Source: Acanthopleura granulata
Lineage: Eukaryota > Mollusca > Polyplacophora > Chitonida > Chitonidae
Direction: 5' to 3'
DNA length: 64,000 nucleotides
NCBI GenBank assembly: GCA_016165875.1
Contig: JABBOT010000080.1
Location: 7,610,759-7,674,758 of the forward strand
Program-made: the position numbers and the translations under genes
The notes under the pieces: generated by a model
Database searches by the model: none
The model's input: only the letters and a program-made list of their open reading frames with translations
What the model was told of the DNA's origin: nothing
Part shown: one piece after another, positions 18,515 through 32,800 of the stretch
Position numbering within the stretch: the stretch's first letter is position 1
How the letters are laid out: the number at the start of each line of letters is the position of its first letter

Positions 18515-20652
18515 CGAACAAAAGTAAAGGTTAAGCAAAACGGCAAAGAAAGAAAATCCACCCAGAAATCTGATAAAAATGATCGGGCTACATCACAACA
18601 TAAAATTAATTACATGAAATAGACATGGCCTGTAAGTACATGTACAAGCTTATTTATTTTCCAAAAGGCAGCCATCAACTTGTTAGTCACTGCAAACTAA
18701 AAACTGCATTTGGTTGCAATATTTATCTACAATTGTTGTCGAATTATTTTCTGCCTTCAATACAATGAAAGAACAGGCTCCTGTGTGCAGTCATCTGTAG
18801 GTTTGGTATGTCACAGTTTTCCTCAAGCACAATCATTGCAGCTCATGAGCATGAACATCTCATTACAAATGCGACATAATATGTCTAGGAAGAAAAACAA
18901 AACTGATTGAAGCATGCTAAATCCAGTTTGGGGCATGCTTCACATACATCTATGACCCTGGGTTGGTATTTTTTTGTTTGTTTGTTTGTTTTTGTTTTTT
19001 TTATTTCGTTCCCAATTGTCTCTACATTATTCTGGTCAGACTGGAGAAAGGAAGGAAGGAAAAGAAAAAAAGCCCTAAAACATGTATTTAAAGCTTTGAA
19101 AGAAAAAGCATGAGGAGTACACTAATAATATCATGAGTGTGACAGCCTACCAACACACAGACCAGACTTATCCCTTTCAAATGAACAAAAGAAATGACTG
19201 TCCATTGAGAAAATGTCCCACTATACAAGCTACAACACACCTACAGGCCTTCATATCAACTCCACATATATGTCTAATATATATATAATATGTACAGTAC
19301 ATCTACATTGGCAGACTTATAAACACTCCTTCAACAGAAGAGAAAAACTGTCAAGACAATCACCAACAGATATGAAAAATTATTAATTATACAAGGATTG
19401 ACATATAGAAAGTGCGTGTCTTTTTTTTTATACACAATGGACTCAGATTTTAATAATTGCCATAAATTGTCATAATCGAGTTTCATAATTCAAACCAGTA
19501 TTCTGCAGAAATATTAAAGCAAGCTACAAGCAACACCAAAATACAAATCTATGAAATCTGTTCAGTAAATAATCTCCCAATACCTTTACTTAATGTATTT
19601 TTAGTTTACAAATTAACTTCCATCTGTTATTCACGCCATCCGGAGGTACATCCAAGGGAAATAACTCTTACAAAACAAGAGTTCATTAAGTTGTCTACCC
19701 TGGTATCTTTGTACAACACAGCTATCAGATAGTATTACACAAGGCAGCCAATTCTAGAGAATAAGTCTGCTTGACACGAAGCCTGGTAACAGTAAATCCT
19801 AGCTCCCATACTTTCGAGAAAAGTGTGCGTAACTAGGAACAGTAAGGCAAGCAGTTGAGCACAGACAGTGTATACAGTATACACAATTGCACAACTAATG
19901 CAAACCGGGACGTACAGAAACCAGAGTGCTTGAATGACGAACAAACAAAATCCATTTTTCCCCCTCAACCAATTCCCTTAATCATTACGCATTAGAACCA
20001 GTGCATCTCCAGAACAAGGGAGTATCCACTACATCTACAAGGGTGCGAGTTTTCGAGCTATTCTTTCTTTTCTTTTTTTTTTTCAAATTGTAAATCACCC
20101 GACTCATAAAACCCTTTCACAGCACACTCCACCAGACTATAAAGCTGTAATATCACGTTTGATATAAATAATTTCTCCATGCACTTTTACTTTTCCTATA
20201 TAGTTGTAAGCACTTTCGAGTAGCAGAGTCAAAATATCAAAGATCAAGGATGATCATACTAGCTAAACAATCATAGCTAAACAATATTAATATTTCCAAA
20301 GTGACTGACAACTTCAACATCATTGCAACGGTGAATTAAATGCAATCCCGGTTTGCCCTTGTGTAATTTGTGAAATACATGTACACATATTTTGCATGTA
20401 TACATATATATTTATTTGTATCTATACACACACACAAAATCTCAGTATGCATGCCGGACTTTCACTTCTACAATGTAGATCTGATTGGCCATATTTTCAT
20501 GGAAAAAAACAGGCTCTTTCTCTGTTTTATCTTTGACAGATTGAAAAGAAATGAAATCTAATAGCAGAGAAGAAAATAGGAATTCTATAGCCGTGGTTGC
20601 ACTTGAGAAAGGCAAGGTACATGTAATTATTTCTGGATAGTGTTCTGCCTAG

Positions 20653-20823
20653 TTACAGCAGGGCCTTGCCAATAATAAGACCCAATATTAACGCCACGAT
20701 CACAAGGACTATTTGGGGGATGTTGCTGATAGGACTGGCCGTCTTCACCGACAAAGCAGTGGAGGGGGGAGTTGAGGACACCGTCTCCGACACTGCCACT
20801 TTACGCAAGCGCACCGTCTCCTC
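20653..20823 (-). CDS. VAP: VAP exon 7: end of coiled coil and membrane anchor
   Basis: It encodes [13 protein letters not shown], a Ser/Thr-rich linker, and the hydrophobic anchor [19 protein letters not shown] before TAA (reverse complement of 20653-20655). The acceptor CTCTCCACAG lies at 20824-20833 on the plus-strand coordinates. The GKALL end closely resembles the IIGKIAL end of vertebrate VAPB. Confidence 0.95.
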   Translation of the reverse strand, partial: EETVRLRKVAVSETVSSTPPSTALSVKTASPISNIPQIVLVIVALILGLIIGKALL

Positions 20824-23800
20824 CTGTGGAGAGAACAAAAAGAAAAGATACCATGAAAATTGTAGATGTTTTTCCAGTAGGATGTTATCCATTATATGTA
20901 TCTTATAATAATAACGTCTCTATTTTCAAAGGGTTATACAAGCCTGTCTATATATAAGGCCATCCTTAAAAATATATTCCAATGGCTCTTCTCAAAAGTT
21001 TTTACTGTTATTTATTTATTTCTTTCTTTCTTTCTTTAATTTTTCGCCATGTTAATTTCTTTAAATCCTCTTTCTTTTTCAAGAGCCAGAATAAAAAAAA
21101 GAATGAATTCTCTACCGAACTACTATTTTTTCTCCTACAGTTGGGTCACACCCAACAAAGTTTGTTCGGGATGATCCCATAAATCTTCCCTCAGGTCCTC
21201 CATACATCAACAACACATACAAACATTTCCACAACATACTATCAGAACACAAAAGAAATACAAATGAAATACAAAAAAACATTCTGTAAATCTTCAATCT
21301 TTTCAACCACTAAAGCACTTTTTCAATGGAATTTATGCATACACTAATTATCAAAATGACTGTAAAAGTGATTTGTTTATGTGCTTAAAGACATAAGCTT
21401 CATAAAACTGCAAATTATTTCTCTACACCCGTTAGTTCTGTTAGAATCTTTCAAAATATTGGTTTCAGAGGTGGTTGAAAAGGTTAAAGAATTAGAGTAA
21501 CAGTACTTACAGCAAAACAAGGTAAAATAGGCTAAAACTAACTCTGCTGGTTATGGGAACTACCGAATGTGTTAGAAAAGATTATACAGTAAATGCAGTT
21601 ATCCTTCAGACACATTGACAAAGTACAGACTACAGCTTAAAGATAGCTACAATTACTATAAAAACACTTCTTTAGTTTTTGAGATGTTCTAATCAACATA
21701 GTCTTATTTTATTTCCATTTATCCTCTTTCCATTTTCCATGGAGTTATATGTTGAGGATTGGAATTTAAGGTTGTTTCAATTTCAGGCGGGTGTTGAGAA
21801 GAACAGTATAGTGATGTGTCACAAGCATAAACACCACAATCAGTGACATTTCAGGCAAAGTCACTTCAGTCAATGATGAACAATAATGGTCCAAGAATTG
21901 AACCCCAGGGAGCCCCAGTGACGCCATAAATATTTAATTTCTTTAAACGTAACTTGTGATCATTGAAGTCAAAATACTTTTTTTGAAGTCGATTATCACA
22001 TGACCAATTAACTCATTATTGTCAATAACCTTTAGCCATCTTCAGTCATCACATGACTGCGTATCACCGAGAAGGTTGCTGTCCGATAAATAACTGTAAG
22101 GACATTTGTTTATGAGCATGCTATTCAAGACTTCTGACACAGAGGGCGATATGGAGATGGGACGGTAGTTCTCAGCCTTGTTAACTGGTCCCGTTTTATG
22201 TGATGGGATTATCTTAGACTCCTGCCAGCTGGATGGAAAAATACCCGATGTGATGCCCAGGTCCATGAGTTTTGTAATAGCATGTGTTTCAGAAGCCTTG
22301 GATAGATCCCACCTAAACCTTTACCTCTGATGGTATCTATCATCAGGAATTGCCTATCTACTTCATTTTTGGCCACAGGGGGAACAGAAAAAGTGTTGCA
22401 TGGAGGTTTTCATGAGGAAACAAAATCAGCTAACTTTGTTAGTGAGGGAGTTTGGTCAATATTTTCTTTTGGTTAAAATATGCATCTTGTAACAATGGCT
22501 TGTTAGTGTTATCAGTCTGCACATGAGATCAGGGGGATATACTAGGAGAAAGCAATATAAGTTAAACCAGAGTGTTGCATGGATACTGGACCTGATATTT
22601 CGTCAAAAAGATTAATATTTTCATGAGCCTGAAGGGCGAGTCAAAACGCACTGTGTTTTCACGGACATTTTGACCCTGACCGTGCAGCCGAGACCAATGT
22701 CACGGCTCACATGATGAGAAGAGCACAGGCTCAGATCGGGGCCCTGACTGCGCAGACAAAAAAAGAATAATTGCCTTACGGCTCATTTTTGATTCATTTT
22801 GCAAGGGCTTGCAATTTAATTATCTTAAAGAAATGCTAAGAGAAACATTTCTACAATCATTAGAATTGCTGCTATCAGCTGACACAAGAATCCTTGACTA
22901 CCTGGGGATACAGATGAAATGTCAAAGGCAGGAGACTGCATCGTTTGCCTGTTTTGCGAATAAGGTAGCCTATTCAAGGTCAACGGACCAATCAATGGCC
23001 TAGAATCTTCTCTGAATTGTGACAATTATATATACTACTCATCAACCCTAAATACATCTTCCAAGAAGACTTGGCATTTCTCAGACAAACAACTCTCAGA
23101 ACCAGGCAAAAGGAGTACCTTTGTCAAGGTCAAACTTTACCACAGGTCCAGTATTTGACAGTGTTAAGCAAGAAAATTTAATCTAAATTTTATAGACTTC
23201 ACAATGTAATATCAAGAGATAAACTTGTAATACTTACAGCCTTTCATTACATTATATTTTAATAACCAATACTGGGTTGAACTTTCCCCACAGAAGCAAG
23301 GCAGAGAGCTAATATCTTTTCACTGAAGATAAGTAGTTCATATACAAGGCACAAAATAAGCGATATCACATAATGACTGAACTGCCAATCATTTTTCATT
23401 GTTGTGAGAATAAATGCGAACTGTATATTTTGTACAAAAATTTCAGCAAACAACTTGTTTCCAAACTTTTCTGATATCGGAACACCACACATGAACAGCA
23501 CGAGAAGGGAGGTAATTCCACATGTTTGGTGTGGATGATGATAATAACCCTGTCACCAAATCGTGACAGTCGGCGTGACTGGGGAGATTTTGAACACAGC
23601 GATAAATTAAGCCTTGGGCCCAGAAAAAATGTGGACTTAAATTTTCATTTGATATTTCCTCACTATACTGACGAAGAAAAAATGATTCATTCACCTTTAT
23701 CGCCAATGCATAGAGGAGACTCTGGTGACATGTAACTTTCAGCTGCCACTATCTCTTTGACCAGCCTAAATTCTTTGACTGCATCCCTTATGCTGATACC

Positions 23801-26800
23801 ATTGGTGGATGTTGTCTCAGGTCAAAATGGCACAGTTCAAACTCACTTAATTGGACCGTGTAGTTCTTTTGTTTATTTAAAAACTTTGTCCTACATTAAA
23901 GAGACTATACTGGACAGTTGTTGCAAATTTTCAGCTTAATCGGCTGAAACTGAACCTTTGGTATTTTTCCTCCGAGAGCTGACTTAAGAACTTTTAGAAA
24001 ATATCATCCTCGTTATCTTCTGATTTTCTGTTTTTAAGCAAAAATTAATTTTCCAAAGTGTTCTATTTCAAAATGAACAGCGGAAGTTAATGTATGCATG
24101 AAAAGTAATGAGTACTACCATATATGGATGTAGAAGGCTATCTGGCAAACTTCGCACAAAATAGATGCTTGCATTTCATACCATTCTCGGCAACTGCAAT
24201 TGTGACATCAAGATGTCTATGAGAGATTGAGTATGTAAAACCTATGTTTGCCTCAACCAGTTGATGTCATATGCATGTTCTGGTGCCGTGTTAAAGTTGA
24301 TTATTTATGAATTTATGTACATAAATACTTATAATTCAGCCTATAGCAAGCAAAGCTACTACATTAATTCAAGATATATACAGATCAAGTTATAAAAATT
24401 CCGCTGTATTGTCTCTTTAATTTCATGAGCGGTATAAGTGGATAGCCACCTGGTAGAAAGTGGAGATTGGAACAAGGCAAAGGTTCAGCTAAACTGTCGC
24501 TTCCAAGATTTTGTGGTGAATTTTTGGGAAAATTTTGAATCGTATGTTTTGGTGTATGCTTGTTTTTGACATTGACTGTTACATGTGCAATTTAATTTAG
24601 GCAGAAAGATTTTCAAGGGAAGACTGTTTCGCTAGGCCTCATACTCTCAATAAAAGCCAGGTTATGCCGGCATAAGCCAAGTTCACACAGTGGCAAGTGG
24701 ATTTTAATTTTCATAATTTATTCCCCAACTAGCTGGGTGAGCATTTAATTTTTCTACTTGCCGATTTTGGGAGTGATGTTGCCTATTTACTTACCAAGTA
24801 GTTCCGACAAGAAAAAAAAAAAATTATAATAAACTACTTATTTATATTAAAATCTTTCATTAGAACCTTCAATTCCAGTTTTGTCTGTAAGGGTCTGTCT
24901 AGAGACAACACCAACCAGTTGAGCTAAAAGCGTGATCCTGGCTGTAGTGGATATTGTTAATGTTAAAGGGAAAGAAAACATAAAAATGATGCAAAAGCAG
25001 ATGGAAGAGCATCAAGACTTATTTCCAAATATTTCTCAGGAGAAAAGGGTATTTGAAAATATTTACATATAGTAGTCAAACTTTTGGTATTAATTGTTGT
25101 TGCCTAATAATGTTCTAAATAAGGATGTAACACCAACACACTTACTTCGAACAGGTGAGCTATCAAGTCAAAAAATTTTATAACTAGGTGAAGCTGTTCC
25201 ACAAATATCGAGATAACATCAAACTTCACAGAGACGACTAGACAGCAGGCACACCATATTACTAGCATTAAGTTACCACCGATGGGCATACCAAAAGTCA
25301 CTAGTTGTACTGCCTTACCTTCATCTTATTGTTGTCTGTCCTCAGTTGGCTGTTCTCTTCCCTAAGCTGGCCTTTCTCAACCTGTAAGCGTTTACATTCT
25401 TCTGCCAGCTTCCTATATTCTGCCACAGGGTCGGCAGGGTTAGCCTGTACCAAACACAATAGGAGATGTCACTGGTAACAAAATTTCACCTGGGATTGAT
25501 TCCACAAAGCCATTAAGGATTCAAGTCAAACCATGAAATATGACTTCAGAGCTTACAAATGCGTTTGAGCCCATGATATTAAAAGTTTTGCATTGTTTTT
25601 TGACTGAACTTTAATATTGCTTTCGGCACCAAGTCAGTCCTGCTGGGAAGGTGTCACCTTGTACACCACATGCCACAAAGAAGTTATGTTGAGTACAAAG
25701 AGTATGTAGATTTTTTTTTTCTCAGCAAATTAAATGTAGTCAAATGTTTTAATCGTATGGTGGGTTTGATGGACCATATTGATAATAATTAGTGAAGGTA
25801 CTTTCAGGTAGAGTTTTCAATGGTCTTTTTACTTACCATATCTTTATTTTTGTGGGGTCTTTCACTTTAATATACTGCTGCTTCAATGGAACACCATGCC
25901 CATGACACCAGACACGACACCCCACCCAGTCATACATTATTATAATGACACCAAATCAACATGTGCTGGGTGCAGAAAGCTTGGTCTGTTCCTCTTCCAC
26001 TGAATGCCAAGCGACATAGTACCAAGATTAGAAAGGGTAGGAATCGATTGGGGACTGAACTCCAGATCTACCTTTTTACGACGGATATGCCCCACGCCCT
26101 ACTTCACTGCAGCGGGTTAAGGTCACCTTAAAGAAAACTATTTTGTCCCTTACCTTTGGCAGTGTTTGTCTCTCTGAAATAGTCTGTTTGGTAACTTCTT
26201 CATTATTAGCACTATTCTGAAAGTAAAGACGGGTGTACAGAATGAATCAAACCATTTATAACAATACAACAATCATTTACATGAAGATGAAGAAAGCGAA
26301 TAAATGCTTCAATATTTGTGTGTTTGTCAAGTTTGATTATCATTATTACGATTACCATGAGCAAATAAACAGTAACTAATTACACTTCCATCCAATTGAG
26401 TAGTTCCGTCCTTAAACAATTTATTAACCCTGCCTACCACTGTTCTTTTATTCATTTGACTGTTGTTTACTGCCATGATCAACTCATGATTTTACAACTT
26501 TATGATAGCTGTCAATTTCATGGGTGGAAGAAAAAGCGCTCGGAATAGACCACTCATATTTGGCAAGTTACCATGGTTACTGAAGAAATCCCAACATCTG
26601 ACTTGCAGGTCTTCACACACATGATGACGGATACAAGGTGGTCTTCAAAGAACATTAAGACTCCAACACAAACATTATCACCCTTTCATTGTCACCAAGA
26701 ATAGTTAAACAAGAAAATCTACAAATTCCCTGCCCAAGCCTGGGTTTGAACCTGCACCTTCTGTGTCATAGTGACTGAAAGACACAAGTGTTTATCACTC

Positions 26801-29800
26801 AACCACGACCCACTGTCTGTATGAAGGTTGAGGAGACAAGATGCATCCATGAATATTGGTGTAAATATTTACCGTGTCATATGGCATTTCAAAAACACAT
26901 TTAAGTTTAGAGTCCATTAACTTCTCCGCTGGGGCATCCTTCCACTGAAAAAAACAAAAACATCAGAGATCAATGGCATGTGGCTTGTAAATAAGTGCGT
27001 GACATTTTTGAAAATGTCCTTTTAGATGAAATTGTGCGATCATGTTATCCATGTGACATATTACTGGACAAAGGTCTTATACCACTTTCACAAAAAAAGT
27101 GGTTTCAAAAATGTCAGGTACTTATTTGCAGGCTTGAAAAACATCATTACAAATTAACTCCGTGTATGTCTGGGATGTTAAGATGCGAATCCGTGAAACG
27201 TACCATGTGATCTTGTACACTGAACAACAAATCCGCCATCATCTGAAGCGGAGCCACGATATGGCTGAAACACTACCGATGTGGCCATACACCATAATGA
27301 TTCATTCATTCATTTCAATATTGCAAGACGTTGATGTTTTAAAATGTGTGTGATGTATAACAGTTTTGATCCTGGCATAATTTTGGGTTATAATCCACAT
27401 GCACGTGTACTCTCTTAGCTTCAGAAATGGTCCCCCCAAACTTAGTCACTTCAGAATGTTTTGTCAAATGGGACTTTATGTATGTCTGTTAAAGCCAAAC
27501 AGTGGGAGACTGTCAAGCAGCACAAATGGGTCCAAACTGTAGTAAAACACATCGTTTCTCGCTGTGATGTCTTCAATTCTTGTCTACTACCCAAGTGTTT
27601 TCTTATAAACCCACATCCATCGAGAAGTGTGGCTTACCTCAGGAAAGAGCAAAGGAGCACACAGCATTGGACCTATTTGTTAAAGGTGGGGCAGAAGATT
27701 GACGAGTGAACATTTCTAATTTGTAGAGTTATGCCACTTTTCAACAATTTCCTGAGAATATCTGTTTACATGGAACTACATATTCAAGCAGGAAGAGCAC
27801 CTCCAACATTCAAAATACATGTACCTGTACATGAAGTTCAGCGACCCATTTCACAAACAGCCATATATCAGGCCCAGCATAATATCATACATCACCATGG
27901 AAACAGCGCTTCATGCAACATTGCAGCAGCTTTGTAAAGCTGTCTCTGGCAATTGTTAAGACCTGCTTCTTTATGTCAATTCTGTTCTGTCCTTTTACAT
28001 GATCGGCCGATGACACGGTCTCTTACACACGGTATCAGTATTTCTGACCATGATGCTTACCAAAGCCTCTTGGTTTTCAATCTTGCCCTCTGGAGCAATC
28101 ATCGTCTGCACCATGAACTTGTGCTTGTTCTTTTCATTGGGGTCATAATCAAAGGGCTGTAACATGACTGCAACACAAGCATATGTACACTTACACATAG
28201 GTAAATATACAGGTATACACATATACATGTATAAATACAGTATACTATTAAGAAATAACTACCTAATGAAACTAACGTGTAGTTCACCCTGTGATAAGTA
28301 GTAGATAATGTAAATGACCTGAAACTTCGTCCAAAACAATGCATTTTCAGAGGCAAATAAATGTCATAAAATATCATTTTTGGTGCTGAAAATTCAGGGA
28401 TGGAATGAGTTTTGGAAAAATCAGCTGATATTATTCGGGGGTTGGGGAGTTAGGGTATAGGGGACACCGGTCCCCATCTGGATCCAGGATGGAGCATGGT
28501 GAAGGGTCCAGGGGGGTGGATCCACCGGTGACCTCCAGGGATTTAATCTTTTAAGAACCCAAGTTTAGCAATTCAGAGAGTAAAACATACATAGACGACA
28601 ACATAAATTTATGTATGTACATGTACAACCTGAAATCAAGATTTAACAGGCAACCCAATTGCATTTATATCAGTAAGGTAACAGAGCACTTACTATTTAT
28701 GTACATCAGCCTTGATTTTTAGCCCATTTCAATTTATGGCCAATCGGTTACATTTAAAACAATTAAATTATATGTTGCATCTTGTTGAAAGTCAGTCAGG
28801 ATATACTTTCAGATTGGAAAGTCAATAATTTCTGTTTTGTTAAGACATTTTTGTTTTGCCACCAGGTTTGAGATTATGTAGTACAGGTAGCTCCAACAGG
28901 CCAGGCAATCTGTACGTCACTGAGTGCAGATGTTGTTGTTGTTGCCACAGGTTGAGTTTGAAGGCTGAGCCTAGTGAGTAGTTTGTCCTATGCAACAACA
29001 CCATGTTTGCATGTTTCTGGCTCCTAGTGGCACACTCTGCCAGTGCAACGCATCCCCTCGACCAGTAACTCATTCTATCATTACAGTAAGTACACTGCGC
29101 TTTCCCTCGCAAGTCGCACTTGGTGATGAAATCTTCCAACTTTTCCATTACTTCCTTCATGTTTTTCCATACTTTCACCCGCACAGTCACACGTTTCCAT
29201 CCATGCCCATAGGAATTTGTTTTTCACACCGCTGTCGACCTCCTTCACTCGTGCCGCGATTTCTTTATTCAGAAATTCTACCATTTTAACAAGGATCTTT
29301 TAACATTAAACACAACTCCATACAGCCACGTAAATTAGTAATGCAAATTCTGACTGAATAACAATCACTTCTCAACCAATCACAACGTGACCACGCCATA
29401 TTAGGCTTGAAGGATGTTGTTGTTGATACTGTAAGCCTACAGTCACATAACAAGGGTAGACCAGTGTGACGCCACCAAGACGACGTTGTCGCTAGTCTGC
29501 ATACCTCTCCTACCTAATATCTTTTTATCAAATTTACACAAAGTACAAAATCGTAACTTGGCAAAACAAAATCTGTAGAAAAGTCCCATCCCTGAAAAAT
29601 TACATTTTACAGGTAAGACAACAGGTTACATGTAACTTCCAAACAAACCTCAAACACCTTTCTAAAATCAGTAGAAATCTGAGAATCTGGAAAAATGAGC
29701 CACTTAGTCATGGATGAAATTTTAGTTCATTTAGGGTATATGCTTTATGAGCTGGCCTCATACATAATCCTTGCAGTATTCTTCTGATATGTCTGCTGGA

Positions 29801-32800
29801 AACATGGTCGAGAGTCGTAAAAGCTTGTCTTGGCTCACACATTCACAAATCTCACAGACGCACATTTATAAGACTTCAACAAAGGACTTTTTTTTATGAC
29901 CATGACCCCTGAAGTCCACCATCATAATCAACAAGCCATGTGATAAAGTACTTGTCAGACTGAGGTTACTCAGTATACATTTATATCAAAACATTCGTGG
30001 AACAACACTATAAATCATAAAATAACAAAAACTGTGTGGTTAAGTTGCATATATTGATAAACCTGAGAAGAAAAGACAACAAAAAACATAATCAAAGTTA
30101 TTTCAGAAGGTGTGTCCATACAGGCCTGAACGGACATAGGTATATCCGTATGACATGTTTGGTAACTCTATAAATCACCTTTTCACCTGGAATTCTTACG
30201 AGGCCATAAGATACGCCATTTTAGTGAAGACAGAAACATGATATCGCATCATCCGTACCCTACGCTCTTCAATATTAGAGTCAAGACATCTCCTATGTGT
30301 GCTACGTACGGCCCCTCTTATCATTACAATCGAAGGCCACGCGTTGTGGCCTCCTGGTTGAGATCTTGGGAAATAAGCTCAGACGAATTCCACTAATAAT
30401 TTCTGAAAACAGCTTGAAAGAATATGGCAAAAGAGTGAACTAGGCATGAGTGATGTCACAGTGGAAGCAGATGCCTTCTCGGATGGTAGAAATATTTTGC
30501 CCTTGATTGGTTGAAATTGAGGGCATGGCAGTCCGTTTAATTTTGCCATCGTGGACATTTTTGCTAACTTTGAACTGTGATATCTCGGTTAACCAACATC
30601 AATAAAAAGTCACGTTTTTTGAACTATGAATGGAATTCTTTATCGATACATATATACATCTGGTCCACTGTTGTCTTTTCTTTTACAGTAGTAAATGTAC
30701 TTACATCTTGTCTCTGAACATGGTGAAAATCTCAGGTTATTTTAAACCATGTCAGAAAAATAAATTTATAATGGACTGTACATATCAGAAAATTCATACA
30801 GGCCAGAGTTATAACCACAACAGTGGCATTAGAATATAATTTGTTTGTACAAGTGCTTTAAAACTAAAATATGTTACCTGCCACAGAGACAGCCTTCCCG
30901 GGCTCCAGCAGGCCACTGTTTGGCCTCACGCAGTACCGCTTCGGTGCTGTGGTCTTCACTTTGAAGCACACTCGTGACGTTGTGGGATTGGTGAGGGTTA
31001 GATTTGCTGTCACCACATCAGTGAATGGTCCTGGAAGGGTAGAGGAAGCCACGCAGAGTAGTCAGACCTTCAAATTTTCATACATGTACTTTCAATGGTC
31101 AAGATCAGTATCAGCATACTGTTTGTCATCATTACATGAACATCTGCATTAAAAGGGAAAGGATGCTTTAGTGCCACTATTGCTGCCTTAAAATTTACAG
31201 CATGTAATTTGCTCTACTGGAAAAATGTCTAAGTGTGTTAACGCTTGTGAGTACACGTGCACAGGTAAAAGTATACAATGAGCTACAAACAATTCTGATG
31301 CAAGACACAATAGTGACCAATATGCACTATTGCAACATGCATTTCATAATATTTTCTATTTACTATACTAAAAGAAACGTCATGATTGTGTTTTACAAGT
31401 ATTGCATTAATCCTGAGCAGATTTCATTTCACGGTAATCTTACTACTTTGATTCACTATCATAAAATCTTCACGGACTGTAAAAATGAACATCTGTCGAT
31501 GAAACAGTCTGCCATTACCCAACATGGTGCTCAACTGATACAAACTTAATGCCCACTAAAAACAAGACAATCCCTGAAAAATTCTTTGCTGTGGGTAACC
31601 AGACATTGTAGAAAAGACTAGAGCCTACAGGAACTGATATGTATTCTATGATGAATGTTCAGGTTTCTTACATGTAGATAACTCTGGCCTTTCAAAAGTA
31701 ATGAGACACAGAAGTAAATCTATCATAATGTCACACTTTTATCCATCTACTGTGTTTTGTGCAAACTAGGAGGTTTACGAACTGCTTTATGAGGAAAGCA
31801 AATACTAATTAGTGATAAACATTCAAATTGTTGCCTGCAGGCTGGCGATTTCAATCGTACTGGCCTCAATGACAACTTCTCTTTGGTTCTGTGTTTCACA
31901 TTCATGGGAACCAACATGACAAACAAAAAACACAAAACCCATTTCAGGAAAGAAAGTAATGAAAACATTTTTTTCAGCAGAATGAAGGCTGCATATAAGT
32001 AACTGATATGCCATAATTTACATAGTATAACTCTTTAACATTTTAAAAAGCATAAATATAGGTCTACCCTAAGAAAAGGTCCATGGGGAATTTCATTGAT
32101 ATTTATTTTTATACAAACTATGCTTTAAGTGAGGCATGGTAACCTATACACTGTGCAGTTAAAGATTCTTGCTGCATATTTATTTATTTCAGGTTGCTGG
32201 CAGATCTTCCCACATACGGCGGGAGAGCTGAACTTGAACTCACAGTGACCACACTGGTGGGGGGCTTCAGGGTCATCACGCTGTGCTAGCACGCTAACCA
32301 ATTGAGCCACGGTGGCCCCTCCCGCTGCGTATGGTTGGACACCATCGACCCTATCTAATTTGTTAAGAACACCTATTGCGACAAAACCTATTTCACCGCA
32401 GATGACCAAAATAAACCTCACAAAAATCATGTAATAAGGTATGCTGAGCTTTATAAATTTTCTCTTGGCATGCCCCACATAACGTTGAGGTAACCTCGAC
32501 TACGAAATGTGATACATTATACAGTGTCCAATTTTCGGTATTACTTGTGACTTCTGACCCATTTAAAACAAGTCTTAAAACCTAAATTTACTTTTACATC
32601 TGTATTGTTTATGGCAGGTACACATGGGTATGGATCTGTATCATTCTAGAATATGACATCCTTGTTCTAATTCCTTGAAAAATGATCGCTTGACATACAT
32701 GCAACCACTGGAATTCGCTAAAGAGTAAAAGCCCGTCTTAGCTCCAGTCTGTCAATCTGAGATTGCATCAAAACTGCAGTAAGTAATGATACAAATCCAC

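Larger units (their letters stand above)
14204..20652. other. Region between the sulfotransferase and VAP genes (convergent 3' ends)
   Basis: The two genes face each other here. The left part holds SINE-A copies, a small MITE (15318-15520) and a degenerate repeat (16538-16790). The right part, roughly 17-20.65 kb on the minus strand, probably contains a long 3' untranslated region of the VAP gene; reversed AATAAA signals occur at several places, but I cannot choose the end. Poly-A (18497-18514) and a (TTTG)n tract near 18967 are present. Open frames here lack domains. Confidence 0.5.
20824..25318. other. VAP intron 6 (4.5 kb)
   Basis: It contains a MITE-3 copy (20957-21180), a decayed LINE reverse transcriptase (21715-22400) and a TTAA-flanked MITE (23900-24416). 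Nothing identifiable between 22420 and 23890 or between 24430 and 25310. Confidence 0.7.
28309..29738 (-). mobile_element. MITE-1 copy split by a hAT-like element
   Basis: The left piece (28309-28394) is the reverse complement of the MITE-1 3' half and the right piece (29595-29738) that of its 5' half; together they make one minus-strand copy like those at 37593-37800 and 42715-42930. The 1.2 kb between them is a separate transposon. TAAATGACC at the left end and GTTCATTTAGGGTA at the right end are the paired termini. Confidence 0.75.

Noticed and set aside
26700..26816. Possible stand-alone tRNA gene from A- and B-box-like words
   Set aside because: The acceptor and anticodon stems cannot be folded convincingly; it looks like a retroposed tRNA-derived head.
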